Origin: Chitinophaga eiseniae
GTDB lineage: Bacteria > Bacteroidota > Bacteroidia > Chitinophagales > Chitinophagaceae
DNA length: 64,000 nucleotides
Assembly: GCF_900167135.1 (NCBI RefSeq)
Contig: NZ_FUWZ01000005.1
Span: forward strand, 443,003 to 507,002
Direction: 5' to 3'
Position numbers and translations under genes: made by a program. A model generated the notes under the pieces. The model was given only the letters and a program-made list of their open reading frames with translations. It was not told where the DNA came from and did no database searches. This document shows positions 50,446 through 60,500 of this stretch, piece after piece (position 1 is the stretch's first letter; the number at the start of each line of letters is the position of its first letter).

Positions 50446-51426
50446 TTAACTCGCAAGAATTTTAACAATCTTAAACCATTCGGGGTCAATTTCCTGTTTT
50501 GCTTTAACGGCTTTGTCCAGGGGGGTATAATGGATCTTGTCGTTTACGATCCCGATCATCACATTGTGAATACCTTCGAGGAGGGCGTCTACAGCGGCAT
50601 AGCCCATACGGCTGGCCAGGATACGGTCGGTACAGGTGGGAGAACCTCCCCTTTGGATATGCCCGAGGATACATACTCTGGTATCCAGTTGCGGACAACT
50701 TTCTTTAATACGGCGTGCTACTTCATTGGCGCCTCCGGTTTCATCCCCTTCGGCTACCACGATCAGATTAACCAGTTTCTTGCGGCGCTCATTAGCCTGC
50801 AATTCTTCGATAATGTCGTGTAATTCGGTTTTGCGTTCCGGCATCATAATATGCTCGGCACCAGTGGCGATACCGCTGTGCAATGCGATGTAACCGGCGT
50901 CACGGCCCATTACCTCGATCACAAACAGCCGGTCATGCGCGTCTGCAGTGTCCCTGATTTTGTCAATGGCCTCGATCGCAGTGTTAACCGCCGTGTCAAA
51001 ACCAATGGTGAAGTCAGTACCCGCAATGTCCTTGTCAATAGTACCAGGCAAGCCTATACACGGAATGTCAAATTCCTGGCTGAACTTCTGCGCCCCATTG
51101 AACGAACCATCTCCCCCGATCACTACCAACCCGTCAATGTTGTGCTTCTTCAGATTTTCATAAGCCTTTTTTCGCCCTTCATATTCATAGAACTCTTTGC
51201 ACCGGGCGGTCTTTAAGATGGTGCCTCCACGTTGAATAATGTTGGCTACTGATTTGGACTCCATCGGGAAAATCTCATTCTTCAAAATTCCCCTATATCC
51301 ATACATGACGCCGAACACATTCAGCTGATGATAAATGCCCGTTCTTACCACCGCACGAACGGCTGCGTTCATGCCCGGGGCATCTCCGCCGGAGGTAAGG
51401 ACTGCAATGTTGTTCAATTTTTTCAT
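50446..51426 (-). CDS. pfkA: ATP-dependent 6-phosphofructokinase
   Basis: The 326-aa enzyme phosphorylates fructose 6-phosphate. It has IAVLTSGGDAPGMNAAVRAV at the N terminus, VVIGGDGSFNGAQKF (ATP site), GLPGTIDKDIAGTDFTIGFD with the catalytic TIDxD motif, MGRDAGYIALHSGIA and LGHIQRGGSPTCTDRILASR. Asp after GG in GGDGS indicates ATP rather than PPi use. First gene of pfkA-pyk, with a -7 element 33-40 nt upstream. Confidence 0.98.
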   Translation of the reverse strand: MKKLNNIAVLTSGGDAPGMNAAVRAVVRTGIYHQLNVFGVMYGYRGILKNEIFPMESKSVANIIQRGGTILKTARCKEFYEYEGRKKAYENLKKHNIDGLVVIGGDGSFNGAQKFSQEFDIPCIGLPGTIDKDIAGTDFTIGFDTAVNTAIEAIDKIRDTADAHDRLFVIEVMGRDAGYIALHSGIATGAEHIMMPERKTELHDIIEELQANERRKKLVNLIVVAEGDETGGANEVARRIKESCPQLDTRVCILGHIQRGGSPTCTDRILASRMGYAAVDALLEGIHNVMIGIVNDKIHYTPLDKAVKAKQEIDPEWFKIVKILAS

Positions 51427-51458
51427 ATAAATTGCTAAAAAAATATCTTAAAGGCGCA

Positions 51459-51466
51459 CAAAAATA
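51459..51466 (-). promoter_or_regulatory. -7 element of the pfkA-pyk promoter
   Basis: TATTTTTG on the minus strand matches TAnnTTTG, 32 nt before the pfkA ATG. The -33 position reads GTTA, a poor match. Confidence 0.5.
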
Positions 51467-51563
51467 ACATTTTGCAATTGTTTTCTAACAGTTATCTTAT
51501 GAATTAACCTAAATATTTAATTTTAATCAAACAAAGTAGCTAATTTTTTTAAAAAATATAGGC

Positions 51564-53681
51564 ATGTTGAAAAAGACTAATAAGAGTTGGTTGATATTAG
51601 GCATGAGCTTAATGACTTTGGAAGGTATGGCACAACAAAAAAACTGGCAATATCCGGTTGCCAAAAAAACAGACACCGTAGATAATTACCACGGGACCCG
51701 CATCCCCGATCCCTATCGCTGGCTCGAAGACGACCACAGCACCGAAACAAAAGCCTGGGTAGACGCCGAAAACAAGGTAACACAGGATTACCTCGCTACC
51801 ATCCCTTTCCGCGCGTCCGTTAAAAAAAGACTGGAAGAACTATGGAACTACCCCAAAACAGGGGCCCCCGTTAAACACGGTAACTATTATTACTTCTTTA
51901 AAAATGACGGCCTCCAGAACCAGTCCGTACTGTACCGCAGCGCCACCCCCGACGGTACCCCGGAGGTATTTATAGATCCTAACAAACTGTCAGCCGCCGG
52001 CACCACCGCCCTGGGGACCCTCGCCTTCTCTAAAGATGGTAAATACGCGGCTTACCTGATCGCAAAAGCAGGGTCCGACTGGCAGGAAGGTTATGTAATG
52101 GACGTGGCCACCCGCCAGCTGCTCTCCGATAAACTGGAATGGATCAAATTCAGCGGCATCAGCTGGAGAGGCGATGGCTTCTACTATAGCCGTTACGACA
52201 AACCGGACGAACAAAACAAACTGTCCGGAAAGAACGAATTCCAAAAGGTATATTTTCACAAAATCGGTCAGCCGCAGGAACAGGATGAACTGATATATAT
52301 GGATAAAGACCATCCGCTCCGCAACGCTGGCGTCAGCGTAACGGAAGATGAACGTTTCCTTATCCTCTCCACAACAGAAGGCACCTCCGGCAGGGAACTG
52401 TGGTTCCGCGATATGCAAAACCCGGAGCAGAAAGATTTCTCCCTGCTGGTGAAAGGGTTCTCCTACGAACCAGCTGTTATAGACAATGCCGGCGACAAAC
52501 TGCTGCTGCTCACCAACCACGAGGCGCCCAATTATAAGATCGTCCTGGTAGATCCGGCCAACCCGGCGGAAACCAACTGGAAAGTGATCGTGCCGGAAAA
52601 GAAAGAAGTGCTGCAAAATGTAGGCAACGCCGGCGGCAAACTGTTCCTTTCTTACCTGAAAGATGCCTCTACCCGCGTATATCAATATGATTATACCGGC
52701 CGCCCCGAACATGAAGTCCAACTGCCGGGCATCGGTACCGCGGGTGGCTTCGACGGTAAAAAAGAAGACCAGGAGCTGTTCTACGCTTACACCTCTTTTG
52801 TGGCGCCACCCACCATTTACCGCTATGATATCAAATCCGGCAAAACTACCCTATTCAACAAAGCAGCGGTGAAATTTAATCCGGACGAATATGAAACCAA
52901 ACAGGTTTTCTTTACCAGTAAAGACGGTACCAAAGTGCCCATGTTCCTGTCCTCCAAAAAAGGCATGAAAAATAATGGCAATAACCCCGTACTGATCTAC
53001 GGTTACGGTGGTTTCAACATCGCACAGACACCCGGTTTCAGCGTGTCCAACCTCTACTTCATGGAACAGGGCGGTACCTATGCGGTAGTAGCACTGCGCG
53101 GGGGCAGCGAATACGGAGAGGCATGGCATAAAGCCGGTATGAAGGAAAAGAAACAAAATGTGTTCGATGACTTCATCGGCGCCGCTGAATACCTCGTGAA
53201 AACAAAGTATACCAATCCTTCTAAAATAGCTATCCGCGGCGGCTCCAACGGCGGCCTGCTGGTAGGCGCCTGCATGACGCAACGCCCCGATCTCTTCAAA
53301 GTGGCGCTGCCGGCAGTAGGCGTAATGGATATGCTGCGCTTCCAGAAATTCACCATCGGCTGGGCCTGGGCGGTGGAATATGGCAGCAGCGACAACGCAG
53401 AAGATTTTAAATACCTGCTGAAATACTCTCCGCTGCATAACCTGAAACCGGGCGTCTCTTATCCGGCCACCATGGTGACTACCGCCGATCATGACGACCG
53501 TGTGGTGCCGGCGCACTCTTTTAAGTTCGCCGCCACGCTGCAGGCCTGCAATGCCGGCCCCAACCCGGTGCTGATCCGCATCGAAACACAGGCGGGACAT
53601 GGCGCAGGAAAACCTACGTCCAAACTGATCGATGAGGCGACAGACATATGGTCTTTCACCATGTATAACCTGGGCATGTAA
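51564..53681 (+). CDS. Prolyl oligopeptidase (S9A), secreted
   Basis: The 705-aa protein has a signal peptide (SLMTLEGMAQ). The N-terminal propeller domain begins PDPYRWLEDDHSTETKAWV; the alpha/beta-hydrolase domain carries the catalytic triad Ser561 (GGSNGG), Asp644 (DHDDRVVP) and His679 (AGHGAG). It cleaves short peptides after proline, in the periplasm by its signal. Length and motif spacing fit the family (porcine enzyme: Ser554, Asp641, His680). It is divergent from pfkA and followed by a repeat array. Confidence 0.96.
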   Translation: MLKKTNKSWLILGMSLMTLEGMAQQKNWQYPVAKKTDTVDNYHGTRIPDPYRWLEDDHSTETKAWVDAENKVTQDYLATIPFRASVKKRLEELWNYPKTGAPVKHGNYYYFFKNDGLQNQSVLYRSATPDGTPEVFIDPNKLSAAGTTALGTLAFSKDGKYAAYLIAKAGSDWQEGYVMDVATRQLLSDKLEWIKFSGISWRGDGFYYSRYDKPDEQNKLSGKNEFQKVYFHKIGQPQEQDELIYMDKDHPLRNAGVSVTEDERFLILSTTEGTSGRELWFRDMQNPEQKDFSLLVKGFSYEPAVIDNAGDKLLLLTNHEAPNYKIVLVDPANPAETNWKVIVPEKKEVLQNVGNAGGKLFLSYLKDASTRVYQYDYTGRPEHEVQLPGIGTAGGFDGKKEDQELFYAYTSFVAPPTIYRYDIKSGKTTLFNKAAVKFNPDEYETKQVFFTSKDGTKVPMFLSSKKGMKNNGNNPVLIYGYGGFNIAQTPGFSVSNLYFMEQGGTYAVVALRGGSEYGEAWHKAGMKEKKQNVFDDFIGAAEYLVKTKYTNPSKIAIRGGSNGGLLVGACMTQRPDLFKVALPAVGVMDMLRFQKFTIGWAWAVEYGSSDNAEDFKYLLKYSPLHNLKPGVSYPATMVTTADHDDRVVPAHSFKFAATLQACNAGPNPVLIRIETQAGHGAGKPTSKLIDEATDIWSFTMYNLGM

Positions 53682-53685
53682 ATCA

Positions 53686-53836
53686 ATTACGAGTTACGAA
53701 TTACGAATTACGAATTCAGGGCTGCCTTACGGAGCGGTTGCTTAAATAGCCCTCCATTAAAAGCCCCCCAATTCGTAATTCGTAATTCGTAATTCGTAAT
53801 TCGTAATTCGTAATTCGTAATTCGTAATTCGTAATT
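53686..53836. repeat. Inverted heptamer array (ACGAATT / AATTCGT)
   Basis: Left arm 53686-53715: about four units of ACGAATT, the outermost varied to ACGAGTT. Centre ~54 nt with AGGGCT...AGCCCT. Right arm 53770-53836: about nine units of AATTCGT. The transcript could form a long hairpin. A related element in reverse orientation is at 61817-61926. Confidence 0.93.
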
Positions 53837-53875
53837 GTTTTCTTATCTTTAAAGACAGCGTACTAATATGGCATT

Positions 53876-54772
53876 ATGAAGGTATTAATTACAGGTAGCA
53901 ATGGACTGCTGGGTCAACACCTGATTTCGGTATTCGTCCAAAACAAGACATACGATGTAATAGCCACCGGCAGAGGTGCTAACCGTTCCCCTCAACGCGA
54001 CCATTACATTTACGAAGCGGTAAACCTGCGGGATGCCGGCAGCGTGCAGCAGCTGGTACAGAAACATCAGCCCGACCTGATCATCCACAGCGGGGCCATG
54101 TCCCAGGTGGACGACTGCGAAAAAAATAAAGACGCCTGCTGGGATACGAACGTCGGCGCTACGCGCTACCTCGTGAACGCAGCGGAAAAAATAAACGCCT
54201 CCTTTATTTTCCTCTCGACTGACTTTGTATTTGATGGGCTCAACGGCCCTTATGACGAAGAGGCGCCGGTCAACCCCATCAATTATTACGGCACCAGTAA
54301 AGCAGCGGCGGAGAGACTGGTGCGTAACAGCAAGCTGTCATGGGCCATCGTGCGTACCGTGCTGGTATATGGCGTCTCCAACGATCCGCATCGCAGCAAC
54401 ATGATCACATGGGTGAAAAATAATCTCCAGCAGGGTAAAAAGATAAAAGTGGTAGACGACCAGTGGCGTACGCCTACCCTGTGCCAGGACCTGGCGGAAG
54501 GATGCCTGTTACTGGCAGAGAAGAAAGCTACCGGTATGTTCAATATCTCCGGCAGCGAAGTCCTGACACCCTATGATATGGCCATTAAAACGGCCGAATA
54601 CTTCCAGCTGGATACCAGCCTGATCGAAAAGATCAGCTCCAGAAGCCTTTCCCAGCCTGCCGCCCGCCCGGCCAAAACCGGCCTGGTCATCGATAAGGCG
54701 ATCAATGAACTGGGATATAAGCCACATTCTTTTGCGGAAGGGCTGGATATCGTAGCCGCGGAAATCAAATAA
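53876..54772 (+). CDS. SDR-family dTDP-4-dehydrorhamnose reductase-like enzyme
   Basis: The 298-aa protein has the NAD(P)-binding motif ITGSNGLLGQHL at residues 4-15, IIHSGAMSQVDDCEKN, the FLSTDFVFDGLNGPYDEE block and YYGTSKAAAERLV with the catalytic Tyr/Lys (YxxxK). RTPTLCQDLAEGCLLLAEKK follows near the C terminus. This is the RmlD-like branch; the genomic context has no other dTDP-rhamnose genes, so the true substrate may be another nucleotide sugar. It converges with the HU-SPOR gene (3 nt between stops). Confidence 0.87.
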   Translation: MKVLITGSNGLLGQHLISVFVQNKTYDVIATGRGANRSPQRDHYIYEAVNLRDAGSVQQLVQKHQPDLIIHSGAMSQVDDCEKNKDACWDTNVGATRYLVNAAEKINASFIFLSTDFVFDGLNGPYDEEAPVNPINYYGTSKAAAERLVRNSKLSWAIVRTVLVYGVSNDPHRSNMITWVKNNLQQGKKIKVVDDQWRTPTLCQDLAEGCLLLAEKKATGMFNISGSEVLTPYDMAIKTAEYFQLDTSLIEKISSRSLSQPAARPAKTGLVIDKAINELGYKPHSFAEGLDIVAAEIK

Positions 54773-54775
54773 GCA

Positions 54776-55729
54776 TCAATACTCCAGGTAGGCCTTATTG
54801 ATACCGTATTTACTTCTTTTAGCCTGTAATTCACTCGTGGTATCTATCGGTAAAGACGTTACCGGTACCGCTACTTTATAGCGATTGCCCCGTTGGATCA
54901 TCACCACAGGCTGTTCCCAGGCCTGTCGTTTGGCGGTCTTCTTAGCGGCTGTCAGGCTGTCGGGGAATTCTTCCAGCACAATAAAATAAGAGATGGAGTC
55001 CGGCGCAGCAGGCGTTGCAGCCAGACTACTGTCGGGCATGGCCTGCTGTGTTGTGTCTGCTGTTACCGGCGCTGCAGGGGGGCTGGCGGGCGTATTACCA
55101 CCCCCCTGACGGCCAATATACCACCAGGCAGCCAGGCCGCCCAGTAAAATCAAGGCGCCGGCCACGGCCCACCACCATTTGAAAATACTGCCTTCCGTCA
55201 CTGCTTCCAGCGTGTTTTCCTCTTCTTCCGTCATAACCGGCTCTACAGGAGCGGAAACCGGCGGTACAGGCGGCTCTTCCGCCATAGGAGTTGTGGCCGG
55301 CGGGGTAAACGGCGCAGCAGGTTCCTGCCGCTGTATGGGCGTGATCGGCAGATCGGCAGGGTCTACCGGCAGCTCTTCGGCATGAAAATGCAGATTGCCG
55401 GCAAAATCGCCCTGTAACTTGCCAATACCCGGCAGCTCCAGCGCCTGCCCCGGTTGCAGGGCCTCCTTAAACTCTTCGATGTACTTCTCCAGCTTCCGCT
55501 GGGCTACAGCAGGGACCAGGTTCTCCTTCAGGGCTATCCATTCCAGGCAGGAGCCGTCGTCCTGCCACGACTGGGTGAAAACCACCTGGTCGCGCGGAGG
55601 CAGCAACGTTTGTGCGCCGGCGTTATACCGTGCGGGGAAATGCTGGATGGAGAACGTACCGATGTGGGGAACAACGCAAATCCGCTGCCTGAACAATACT
55701 TCCTGGATATATTGCTGTAGTGTCAACAT
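54776..55729 (-). CDS. HU-like DNA-binding, transmembrane, SPOR-domain protein
   Basis: The 317-aa protein has an N-terminal CCDC81-type HU domain pair (~1-120: LTLQQYIQEVLFRQRICVVP, ALELPGIGKLQGDF). A Pro/Glu-rich cytoplasmic linker follows, then one transmembrane segment WWWAVAGALILLGGLAAWWY (~184-203) and a periplasmic linker ending in a SPOR domain (SYFIVLEEFPDSLTAAKKTA, RYKVAVPVTSLPI). SPOR domains bind septal peptidoglycan; HU-like domains bind DNA or protein. The protein could link the chromosome or cytoplasm to the division site; this is inferred from the domain order. Confidence 0.85.
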   Translation of the reverse strand: MLTLQQYIQEVLFRQRICVVPHIGTFSIQHFPARYNAGAQTLLPPRDQVVFTQSWQDDGSCLEWIALKENLVPAVAQRKLEKYIEEFKEALQPGQALELPGIGKLQGDFAGNLHFHAEELPVDPADLPITPIQRQEPAAPFTPPATTPMAEEPPVPPVSAPVEPVMTEEEENTLEAVTEGSIFKWWWAVAGALILLGGLAAWWYIGRQGGGNTPASPPAAPVTADTTQQAMPDSSLAATPAAPDSISYFIVLEEFPDSLTAAKKTAKRQAWEQPVVMIQRGNRYKVAVPVTSLPIDTTSELQAKRSKYGINKAYLEY

Positions 55730-55763
55730 GAAGAGGTGTTTGTGGTTAATATTCCTATGAAAT

Positions 55764-55823
55764 CACAAAGCAGCAAAGCAGCAAATATCATTCTTTGCGC
55801 TTTGCTGCTTCGTGTCTTTGCGT
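55764..55823. repeat. Inverted short repeat array (AAAGCAGC-type)
   Basis: Left arm ACAAAGCAGCAAAGCAGCAA at 55765-55784, right arm TTTGCGCTTTGCTGCTTCGT and TCTTTGCG up to 55823, in the gap between two minus-strand genes. A hairpin is likely. Confidence 0.75.
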
Positions 55824-55843
55824 GCAACTAAATTAACTCAAAA

Positions 55844-57493
55844 TCAGAACTTCACCATAATTCCGCCCACGATGTTGAAACCGTAGGTCGGATACAGGTA
55901 CCAGCGCTGATAATGGGAGTTAAAGATATTGTTGGCGTTCAGCCATACATTGAAGTTTTTGCCGATATCGTAAGAAGCGCCGGCGTTCATGTCCCACGCG
56001 CCGCTCGTTTTACCAAAGTCCTTGTTTGGCAGCTGGTAATAACTGCCGCTGAGGGCAAACAGGTCGGCATTCAGGTGCAGCTTCTTTGCCAGCGTATACT
56101 GCACAAACAGGTCGCCCTGGAAAGGAGGCAGGTGCCACGGTTTCACTTCCGTCTCCTGTTTGTTGTAATTGTACCAGTCGAAAGTTACCCTTGCCTGGAA
56201 TTTTTCTTCTTCAATATACCCTACTTCCGCATGCAGCTGGAAAGCGCGTAACTGCTCTTCGTTGCGGGTAGTGAAATATTTCATGTCTGTGGCGTCGTTG
56301 ACGAACAGGGGCATGTTGTACCAGGTTACAGCCGCAAACTTGGTGTTGTAGTTGAAGTGGCCGCCCAGCGTACCTTTGATACCGGTATATTTCTCTTCCA
56401 CGCGGGTGTTGAGGATACCATCCACCAGGCCGTTGAGGAACGGGTTTTTGTTGGCCAGGTTGCGGTAAGAGTTCTTATCGAAATAGGAAATCCAGCCGCT
56501 GCTCAGGATCAGTTTCTTGCGTACCAGGTGCGACTCGTTCACGATGTCGGGCAGCAGATAAAACTTATCATTGGTCCAGGTGGGGTTTACGCCGGCATGC
56601 AGCACAAATCCCGGTTTGATGATGTCTACTGCCGGATGGATGGCCACCACATTGTTGTTGATGTTACGGCCGTTGTCCTGTTTGTAGGTAGACAGATCAA
56701 AAACGCCTTCGGCTTTGATGTAGATGTCTTCAAACACCTGCTTGCGCACGGGTATCCTGGCGATGAAAGTATTTTCCGTGCGTTTATACGAATCGTTGAA
56801 AGCGATGAACTTCACTGTTGGCTGAAACTGAAACGCCCAGTCGTTCTGCGGGCGGTTTTTTAGTCCCACCTGTGCCGTGATAGTGTTAAAAGTCTGCGCG
56901 ATATCTTTTTTGTCGTATTTGACGCTGTCGTGGTTGTACCCGTAGTAGTGGATGGTGTTGCGGTCGTAGCCAAGGCTTGCGTCCATCTGGAGGCCGGGCA
57001 GCAGGTACGAACCGGAAGCCAGCGCATTGAGGTTGCTGTAGTTCTGGTCGGATATCTCTTTGCCCTGTGAGCTGGTGTAGTTAACAAACAGGCCGTAGTT
57101 GTAGAGGTCTTTGCGGCCGCTGCCGAAGCCTGCCTGCACATACGGCGTTTTATAGTTGCCGTAACCGAGTTTGACAAAATTGTTTTGCAACAGCGACAGG
57201 GAATCTTTGCCCAATGCCAGTGGTTTTAGTGGGGCGGCCTGGTACATGAAGTTCAGGTTCAGGGCCGGCACCTGGTATTTTAACATGGGCCTGCTGGTGT
57301 CCACTCCCGGCAGGGAGGCGGTCAGGTTCAGTTTATAGGCGTCGCGGAGTTTAGGCTGATTGGTGGAAATGATATCGATCGTTTCCTGTTTCAGCGGCTC
57401 CTGTGCCCATGCCTGCTGCTGATGAAGGATGCCTGCGAGGCACATGCCTGCTATGGTAAAAGCGCGTTTGCGATGTATGTTGAGAATATTCAT
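55844..57493 (-). CDS. Outer-membrane beta-barrel protein (TonB-receptor barrel-like)
   Basis: The 549-aa protein has a signal peptide ending AWAQE. The mature part has no plug or carboxypeptidase-like domain. It begins with a short linker and alternating beta strands (VKLGYGNYKTPYVQAGFGSG, YNYGLFVNYTSSQGKEIS, LQMDASLGYDRNTIHYYGY), and ends FNIVGGIMVKF with C-terminal aromatic Phe. It follows the TPR gene by 53 nt, the same order as in other Bacteroidota TPR/barrel pairs known to me. Function unknown; it may act with the TPR protein. Confidence 0.8.
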   Translation of the reverse strand: MNILNIHRKRAFTIAGMCLAGILHQQQAWAQEPLKQETIDIISTNQPKLRDAYKLNLTASLPGVDTSRPMLKYQVPALNLNFMYQAAPLKPLALGKDSLSLLQNNFVKLGYGNYKTPYVQAGFGSGRKDLYNYGLFVNYTSSQGKEISDQNYSNLNALASGSYLLPGLQMDASLGYDRNTIHYYGYNHDSVKYDKKDIAQTFNTITAQVGLKNRPQNDWAFQFQPTVKFIAFNDSYKRTENTFIARIPVRKQVFEDIYIKAEGVFDLSTYKQDNGRNINNNVVAIHPAVDIIKPGFVLHAGVNPTWTNDKFYLLPDIVNESHLVRKKLILSSGWISYFDKNSYRNLANKNPFLNGLVDGILNTRVEEKYTGIKGTLGGHFNYNTKFAAVTWYNMPLFVNDATDMKYFTTRNEEQLRAFQLHAEVGYIEEEKFQARVTFDWYNYNKQETEVKPWHLPPFQGDLFVQYTLAKKLHLNADLFALSGSYYQLPNKDFGKTSGAWDMNAGASYDIGKNFNVWLNANNIFNSHYQRWYLYPTYGFNIVGGIMVKF

Positions 57494-57507
57494 GCTGTCG
57501 TAATCTT

Positions 57508-57538
57508 AAAATTTCAAAATTTGAAAATTTGAAAATTT
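57508..57538. repeat. Short tandem AAAATTTG repeat
   Basis: Four copies of an 8-bp unit (AAAATTTC/AAAATTTG) just upstream of the barrel gene, between it and the TPR gene. Confidence 0.8.
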
Positions 57539-57546
57539 CCAAATGG

Positions 57547-60500
57547 CTACTGTTTCTTAGGTTTTTTTCCGGCTGCTTTTTCTGCTGCTTCCGCTTTGGC
57601 GAATTTTTCCTTTGCTTCGGCTTTCAGCTCCGGAATGGGGCAGTTTTCAGCGATGCTCTGGAAAGTGGCTTTGGCGTTGAAGTAGTCCTGCTGACGGAAA
57701 TACACGTCACCCAGCAGGATATATGATTTGGCCACCCACACATCGTAGGAAGGCGTGTTTTTGATCACGTCGAAGCCGGCTTTTTCAGCGGCTGCCAGAT
57801 CGTTTTGCTGCAGGTAACAGTCGGCCATATCGTAACGGGCTTCGGCGCCTGTTTCGGATTTGGTCATGCCGGCCACTGTTTTAAATTCAGCCAGTGCGTT
57901 GGCGTATTGTTTCGCTTCTTTTTGCGCTTTACCCAGGTAGAAGTGGGCGATGATCTGATCGTCGGTACTGATATTGGCGGTAGACAGCAGCATTTCGGCG
58001 TAGTTGCCTACTTCGTCCCAGTGTTTCAGCTGGTAGTTGCTGCGCAGCAGGCCGCGGGTGGCTGCCAGGCTGTTCTCTTTGCTGGTGGCCAGGTCCTGCA
58101 GCTGCAGGTAGTAGCTGCGCGCCTTATCGTAACTTTTGTTCTGGTAGAAATTAATGTTGGCCGCCTGCAGGGCTGAACGCTCGGCGTACAGGCTGTTGTT
58201 GCGGGACAACACAAATTCATAAGCCGGCAACGCGCCTGCGTAATCTTTGTTGTTATAAGAGCATTCGGCTTTATAGAAATGGGCGGGCAGAATAAACTGG
58301 CCGTTGGGATATTTCTGGATATAGCTGTCGAAAGCGGTGATAGCGCCGGAGCAGTCGTTGTTCGTAAAACGGGCTTCTGCGGCGGCGTAAGCGAGCGAAT
58401 CTTCTGCGGTGGCAGTCACGGTGCGGCCGCTGGCTTTCAGGAATGCGAGATAGTCGTCCGTTTTACCCTGACTAACATAGATAGATTTAATGCTTTGCAG
58501 CGCTTCATTGCTTTCCGGGGAGCCGGGGAACTTCTCCACCACCTGGCGATAGTAAGCGAGGGCTTTGCTTTCGTTGTCTTTGTTGTAGTAGCAGAGGCCC
58601 AGTTTCAGCAGCGAGCGCGGGGCGTTGGCGCCGTTGGGTTGTTTCTGCAGTACGTTTTCCAGGTAGGGGATCGCTTCGTTGTATTTCTCCTGGGAGAGAT
58701 AGGTGTTGGCGATTTCCATGTCTGTCTGGTTGCTGAAGTCGGAAGACGGGAACTTGTTGCCCAGTTGTTTCAGCAGGGCCAGTTTATCGGCCTGTTTACC
58801 CTGAAGGCCGAGGATAATGGCTTTCTGGTAAATAGCATAATCGGCGCCCGGTTCATTGTTGCTGATGATGCGGTCGTACAGCGAAAGCGCTTTCGGAAAC
58901 TGGCGCAGCATATAGTAACAGTCGGCGGCGCGCAGGGCGGCGTCGGTGGAAATCCTGGTGGCGTTAGGACCGCTGGCGCGTTGTGCTGTTTCGAAATGAG
59001 GCAGCGCTTCGGCGTATTTGTCCTGTTTGAGCAGGCTGTAGCCGAGGTTGTAGCTGGCGGTCTGCGGGTTGGCTTCGCCGGATACCGGCGGGGTGCCGCC
59101 CAGATAGGCGTTCAGGTTAGTGATCGCCTTGTCTGTTTTATTCTGGCGCAGGGCTATTTCTGCTTTCCAGAACTGGGCCAGCTGTTTGGTTTGCGCGTCG
59201 TAAGGGTTGTTGATGGCGATATCGAGCAGACGGTCGGCTTCTGCCAGCTGCTGATCGTTGATCAGCTCGGTAGCCCTGCCGTAGGCGATCTTCTGATAGG
59301 CTTTGAGTACGGCCGGGTTTTTATCGGGGATCTGTTCGATGGTGGCCAGGCCGTCGCGGTAGTTGTTGGTGTTCATAAAGAGGCTCACGAGGACTTCGCG
59401 GGCTTCTTTGTTATAGGGCGACTGCGGGTAGTTTTTAACGAACTGCGTCAGCTCGTTGAGCGCAGCGTCCTGGTAGCCCAGCTCATAGGAGAGTTTGCCG
59501 TAGTTGAAACGGGAAATTTCCTGTTGCTGTGCGTTGGAGCTGTTGTTGGCGCAGAAGGCGAAGGCATTGCGGGCGTTGGCTTTCTGGCCGGTGCGCAGGT
59601 AGCAGTCTCCCAGCAGGTACATGGAATTCTGTCCCAGGGAGTCTTTGGCGCTGCTGAGTTGTTTGAAGCCGGTGATGGCTTTGTTGAGATTGCCGGTCTG
59701 ATAGTAGGAATAAGACAGCTGGTAGATGTCTTCATTACGTACTTCGTCGGCATTATCCTGGAATTCCTGCAACAGGGGCAGGGCTTTTTTATAGTCTTTA
59801 CGTTCGAAGTAGGCTTTACCGAGCAGTTGTTTCATCTCTGCTTCGTAGTACTGGCCGCCTTGCCGGAGCAGGGGCTCCGTGTAGGAGATCAGCTGGTCGT
59901 GTTTGCCCTGGAAGTAGTAGATCTCAGCAATGTAGTAAGGTACGATGTTTTTGTACTTGGGATCTTCCACTACTTTCTGGAAGCTGCTGAGCGCATCGCC
60001 GTACTGATGGTTGTAGTAGGAGATGAAGCCGTGGTAGTAGTTGGCCGGCACGTAGTATTTGCCCTGTACTTCCCGGATGCTGGCAAACAGCGGCTGTGCT
60101 TTCTGGAAATCCTTGACGTTGAAGTAACAGTAGGCCAGCTCAAATTTGGCTTCGGCTATTTCCTCATTGGAGAGGTTGTCGATGCTGGCTTTTTCGTACA
60201 GCGGGATGGCGTCTTTGAACCTGTTCTGGTGGAAATAATATTTTCCCAGCTGATAGCTCACCAGCTGTTCGCGGGCGTTGTTGTTGAATATTTTAAGGTA
60301 TTCCAGCGCTGTTTTTTCTGCGTTGCCCTGTCCCAGTTTAAGCGCGCATACGGTGTAATAATAGTAGGCGTCGGACTTTACCAGGTCGCGGTTGGTTTCA
60401 TGGAAATAATCGATGTTGTCGATCGTTTGCTTGAAAAGCTGCATGGATACGCTGTACTTTTCCTGCTGGAAGTACTGTTGTGCATCTTTGAACACTTTTT

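Noticed and set aside
53686..53836. CRISPR array
   Set aside because: Units are only 7 bp, without spacers, arranged as inverted arms; no cas genes nearby.
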